Assembly (NCBI GenBank): GCA_002762845.1
Contig: PCYB01000025.1
Span: 18,340-27,599, forward strand
Source: Candidatus Woesearchaeota archaeon CG10_big_fil_rev_8_21_14_0_10_36_11
GTDB taxonomy: Archaea > Nanobdellota > Nanobdellia > Woesearchaeales > GW2011-AR9
Length of the DNA stretch: 9,260 bases
Direction of reading: 5' to 3'
In this document: positions 7,345-9,260 of the stretch, piece after piece
How positions within the stretch are numbered: the stretch's first letter is position 1
Layout: each line of letters starts with the position of its first letter
Notes under the pieces: generated by a model
What the model saw: the letters and a program-made list of their open reading frames with translations, nothing else
What the model was told of the DNA's origin: nothing
The model's database searches: none
Translations under genes and position numbers: made by a program

Positions 7345-8334
7345 ATGGGATGTACAGAAAAGTCAATTAATGTGAATAAATCTACAATCAATTCTGTTGG
7401 GTGTATTATTTGTACAAAAAAGTCCGTTATACATTTACAACACGGCTCTTTATGTAAAGTGCATTTTATTCGATACTTTGAAGATAAAGTATTCAAAACA
7501 ATTAATAAATATCGACTGATACAGAGAGATGACATAATATGTGTTGCTGCATCTGGTGGAAAAGATTCTACGGCGGCCCTTTATTTAACAAAAAAGTATT
7601 TTGAGAAGTATAAATTGCCAGGAAAAAAATTTTTTGCATTACTTATAGATGAAGGAATTGCATTGCATCGAGACGATTCCTTACGAAATTTAGAAACATT
7701 TTGTCAAGAAGAAAACATTCCGTTAGAAATTGTGAACGTAAAAGATAATTTTAACGTGACTATTGACGCGTCTGCGCCACAATTAAGAAAGTTAGGAAAA
7801 AAGCCGTGTACAGTATGTGGCATATGGCGACGTTACCTTCTTAACAAACACGCACGAAAACGTGGAGCGACAAAACTTATCACAGGCCACAATTTAGATG
7901 ATGAAGCACAATCAACACTCATGAACATCTTTAAAGCAAATACAACCCTTACTGCTAATTTAGGACCTATTAGTGGAGTACAAAGTCATCCACAGTTTGT
8001 TCAGCGCATTAAACCGCTTTTTTTCTGTACAAATGAAGAAGTGGAGATGTACACACAATTAAAGAGATGGAAAGTAGATTATTGTGATTGTATTTATGCG
8101 GAAGAAGGGTATCGATCCCATGTTAAAAAAATGTTGAACGAGTTTGAAACTAAATTCCCTGGAACAAAACAAGGAATAATTAAATCGTATTTGGAACTCC
8201 TTCCTTTAGCACAAGAAAATTTAGTGAAAGGAAAAAGGCGGGGGGAAATTAAATTGTGTGCAGAATGTGGTGAACCTGCAAATAAAGATGTATGTAATGC
8301 ATGTACAATTCTTAAAAGTTTGAAAAATGTGTAA
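7345..8334 (+). CDS. TtuA/NcsA-family tRNA 2-thiolation ATPase (PP-loop)
   Basis: This 329-residue protein belongs to the TtuA/Ncs6 group of ATP-dependent tRNA 2-sulfurtransferases, which adenylate a uridine C2 and replace its oxygen with sulfur. All family ligands are visible: an N-terminal zinc site (C20-x2-C23, C37-x2-H40), the PP-loop SGGKDS (70-75), the cluster cysteines C155-x2-C158 and C249, GHNLDDEA (181-188), and a C-terminal zinc site (C305-x2-C308, C317-x2-C320). Family knowledge says the three central cysteines hold a [4Fe-4S] cluster. Two substrates are possible: U54 in TpsiC loops (TtuA) or wobble U34 (NcsA/Ncs6/Ctu1). The third cysteine lies in CIYA followed by YRSH; TtuA has CPY as I recall, and Ctu1/Ncs6 has C[VI]Y followed by a RGH-like run, so I lean to the U34 type without certainty. 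The start has a strong Shine-Dalgarno five bases upstream, unlike its neighbours. An extra ~17 residues precede the first zinc finger. The 3' end overlaps the ThiI-like gene by 23 bp. Confidence 0.9.
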   Translation: MGCTEKSINVNKSTINSVGCIICTKKSVIHLQHGSLCKVHFIRYFEDKVFKTINKYRLIQRDDIICVAASGGKDSTAALYLTKKYFEKYKLPGKKFFALLIDEGIALHRDDSLRNLETFCQEENIPLEIVNVKDNFNVTIDASAPQLRKLGKKPCTVCGIWRRYLLNKHARKRGATKLITGHNLDDEAQSTLMNIFKANTTLTANLGPISGVQSHPQFVQRIKPLFFCTNEEVEMYTQLKRWKVDYCDCIYAEEGYRSHVKKMLNEFETKFPGTKQGIIKSYLELLPLAQENLVKGKRRGEIKLCAECGEPANKDVCNACTILKSLKNV

Positions 8335-9133
8335 GTAATTGCTGGATATCTTTTTTTGGATATGTAACTAATGGCCTCAAGATAAGTAAATCAGTTTTAT
8401 GTTTTTTAAAATCATCAAACGTTTCTCCAACAACCATAACACCAATTTTTTTCTGATGAGCAAATGAATCAATTTCTTCCTGATTTTTTATAATTTTTAG
8501 TGTTAATGGTATTGGACTAAATTGTTGTAATAAATTAATGTCTTGTTTTTTTAATGCAACGGGAAATATTGACAAACCGCGCTTCATCATAAATATTGTT
8601 GCAAGAACACTTGCTTTATTGTCAATTAATGTTACCACAGTACCTCCTGTCCCTACAGGAAGGCCGCCAAAACATGAAACGATTTCTGTGAAAATAAATG
8701 CGCCATCCTGATTAATTTCTATATGGAGTACATTTGTAGGTTTTGTAAGATTGAATGTTGCGTTTGTATGCGCTTCAATGTATTTCCCCACATCAATGTT
8801 GAGTTTTGGAGATTGTGTTTTGAACGTTTTATCAGATCGTTTGGTTTCAACACGAAATGTTCCTTTGGTAACTAATTGGGCCGCGATTTCTTGTATTTTT
8901 GTAACATCTTTGTTTACTCGTATCGTAAGAGAATACGACACAATACCAAATATTCTCTTTAATTGTGTATGATCTTCAAAATAGGGGAATATTGACCGCC
9001 CCCTTAGTTTTTTAATATCTTTGATGGCACACATTTTCTTGACGTTATCAACCAATTTTTTCTCGAAGAACGTTTGATTCTTCCCTTTCAGAAAGAGTTC
9101 TCCATAACGAAGAATGATGTGAGTATAGTCCAT
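8312..9133 (-). CDS. thiI: ThiI homologue with degenerate ATP loop and shortened catalytic domain
   Basis: ThiI makes 4-thiouridine at tRNA position 8. The N-terminal half is a good match: the ferredoxin-like part with LRYGELFLKGKNQ (8-20), the THUMP domain with FRVETKRSDKTF (93-104) and LNIDVGKYIE (111-120), and GGLPVGTGG (156-164). The PP-loop that should follow (SGGIDSPVA) reads IDNKASVLA at 170-178, aligned by the well-kept MMKRG (182-186). The glycines and aspartate that hold ATP are therefore gone. The catalytic domain is also short: only VVGETF (234-239) and ILRPLVTYPKKDI (251-263) remain recognisable. At 273 residues it lacks roughly 100 of the usual 370-390. Only C35 and C155 exist, with no CxxC or catalytic Cys in the PP-loop domain. 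The frame is open throughout and the final motif is in frame, which suggests a maintained protein that binds tRNA but no longer catalyses, rather than a fresh pseudogene. A TATA box about 24 bases upstream implies a leaderless transcript. Confidence 0.85.
   Translation of the reverse strand: MDYTHIILRYGELFLKGKNQTFFEKKLVDNVKKMCAIKDIKKLRGRSIFPYFEDHTQLKRIFGIVSYSLTIRVNKDVTKIQEIAAQLVTKGTFRVETKRSDKTFKTQSPKLNIDVGKYIEAHTNATFNLTKPTNVLHIEINQDGAFIFTEIVSCFGGLPVGTGGTVVTLIDNKASVLATIFMMKRGLSIFPVALKKQDINLLQQFSPIPLTLKIIKNQEEIDSFAHQKKIGVMVVGETFDDFKKHKTDLLILRPLVTYPKKDIQQLLTHFSNF
8351..8357 (+). terminator. Possible T-tract terminator of TtuA/NcsA gene
   Basis: A run of seven T starts 17 bases after the stop codon at 8332-8334. 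Archaeal RNA polymerase ends at T-rich tracts without needing a hairpin. The run lies inside the coding region of the convergent ThiI-like gene (its lysine codons), so it may instead reflect coding composition. Confidence 0.35.
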
Positions 9134-9152
9134 ACATACTTTGTAGATGTAT

Positions 9153-9162
9153 GATTTAAAAA
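9153..9162 (-). promoter_or_regulatory. TATA box of ThiI-like gene, leaderless layout
   Basis: The minus-strand sequence TTTTTAAATC is centred about 24 bases ahead of the ATG at 9133. With the usual spacing, transcription would begin at the start codon, and no Shine-Dalgarno is seen. A live-looking promoter argues that this degenerate gene is still expressed. Confidence 0.5.
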
Positions 9163-9219
9163 GGTATTGTAATGTTTTATTGTATACTATCCTGAATTAG
9201 GTTGACACTTTTATTCCTG

Positions 9220-9246
9220 TGCAGTAAAAAATAAGAGGTTACTGCA
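9220..9246 (+). repeat. 8-bp inverted repeat with Shine-Dalgarno-like loop
   Basis: TGCAGTAA (9220-9227) and TTACTGCA (9239-9246) are perfect complements around an 11-base loop that holds AAGAGG. The downstream arm ends one base ahead of the candidate ATG at 9248. It could fold in RNA as a translation-control hairpin or serve as a dyad operator in DNA; the sequence alone does not decide. Confidence 0.55.
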
Positions 9247-9247
9247 A

Positions 9248-9260
9248 ATGATAGAAAGGA
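9248..9260 (+). CDS. Possible start of a plus-strand gene, cut by right edge
   Basis: An ATG at 9248-9250 is followed by three open codons (M-I-E-R) before the window ends. A Shine-Dalgarno-like AGAGGT (9234-9239) lies eight bases upstream, and a TATA-like TGTATACT (9181-9188) precedes it at a distance allowing a leader of about 35 bases, the same layout as the thiolation gene. It would diverge from the ThiI-like gene. Nothing can be said about the product, and four codons do not prove a gene. Confidence 0.3.

Noticed and set aside
7260..7535. Minus-strand open frame covering the start of the thiolation gene
   Set aside because: It overlaps the promoter, Shine-Dalgarno and N-terminal zinc finger of a well-supported gene and resembles no family.
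8343..8363. GGATAT direct repeat on both sides of a seven-T run
   Set aside because: It lies in coding sequence of the ThiI-like gene (YPKKDIQ) and six-base repeats at this AT content are expected by chance; only the T run is kept as a tentative terminator.
8312..9133. Frameshift or sequencing error as cause of the short ThiI
   Set aside because: Motifs before (GGLPVGTGG, MMKRG) and after (VVGETF, ILRPL) the degenerate region are all in one frame, so the change is substitution plus in-frame loss rather than a shift.
1..9260. Search for CRISPR array, tRNA or rRNA gene, insertion sequence or att site
   Set aside because: No regularly spaced repeats, cloverleaf, rRNA-like sequence, transposase or paired terminal repeats could be seen by eye; gaps between genes are all about 120 bases or less.

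Overview
The window looks like an AT-rich archaeal chromosome segment. The evidence is an RNase P protein of the archaeal/eukaryotic Rpp30 type, archaeal TATA-type promoters 24-30 bases ahead of start codons with almost no leader, and a cell-surface gene style that I associate from memory with DPANN lineages (Woesearchaeota/Pacearchaeota-like). That style is a pilin-like N-terminus with the motif AQITLF, followed by very large Cys-rich secreted proteins with repeated CCGxD/CCGNN motifs. The lineage is an inference; no rRNA or other marker is present.

Layout, left to right. Positions 1-1556 (minus) hold the N-terminal 518 residues of a pilin-like, membrane-anchored surface protein that runs off the left edge. 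Positions 1605-6641 (minus) hold one very large gene (1678 aa) for a secreted, acidic protein with about 50 cysteines, at least two putative jelly-roll (carbohydrate-binding-like) modules and internal Cys-rich repeats. Positions 6687-7226 (minus) encode RNase P protein component 3. Diverging from it, 7345-8334 (plus) encodes a TtuA/NcsA-family tRNA 2-thiolation enzyme with all its metal and ATP-loop motifs intact. Converging on that gene with a 23-bp 3' overlap, 8312-9133 (minus) encodes a ThiI homologue whose ATP loop is destroyed and whose catalytic domain is shortened. The last bases (9220-9260) carry a hairpin with a Shine-Dalgarno-like loop just ahead of a possible plus-strand gene start. 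No intergenic gap exceeds about 120 bases, and I see no tRNA, rRNA, CRISPR or mobile element.

The window divides into two functional blocks. The right half is tRNA maturation (5' processing and sulfur modification). The left half is a cell-surface pair. The two surface genes share a promoter block (TATA box plus ACTAAC at identical spacing) that the tRNA genes lack, which suggests they are expressed together. The strongest leads are this surface pair, which may be an undescribed DPANN envelope or appendage system, and the apparently dead ThiI beside an intact TtuA/NcsA enzyme.
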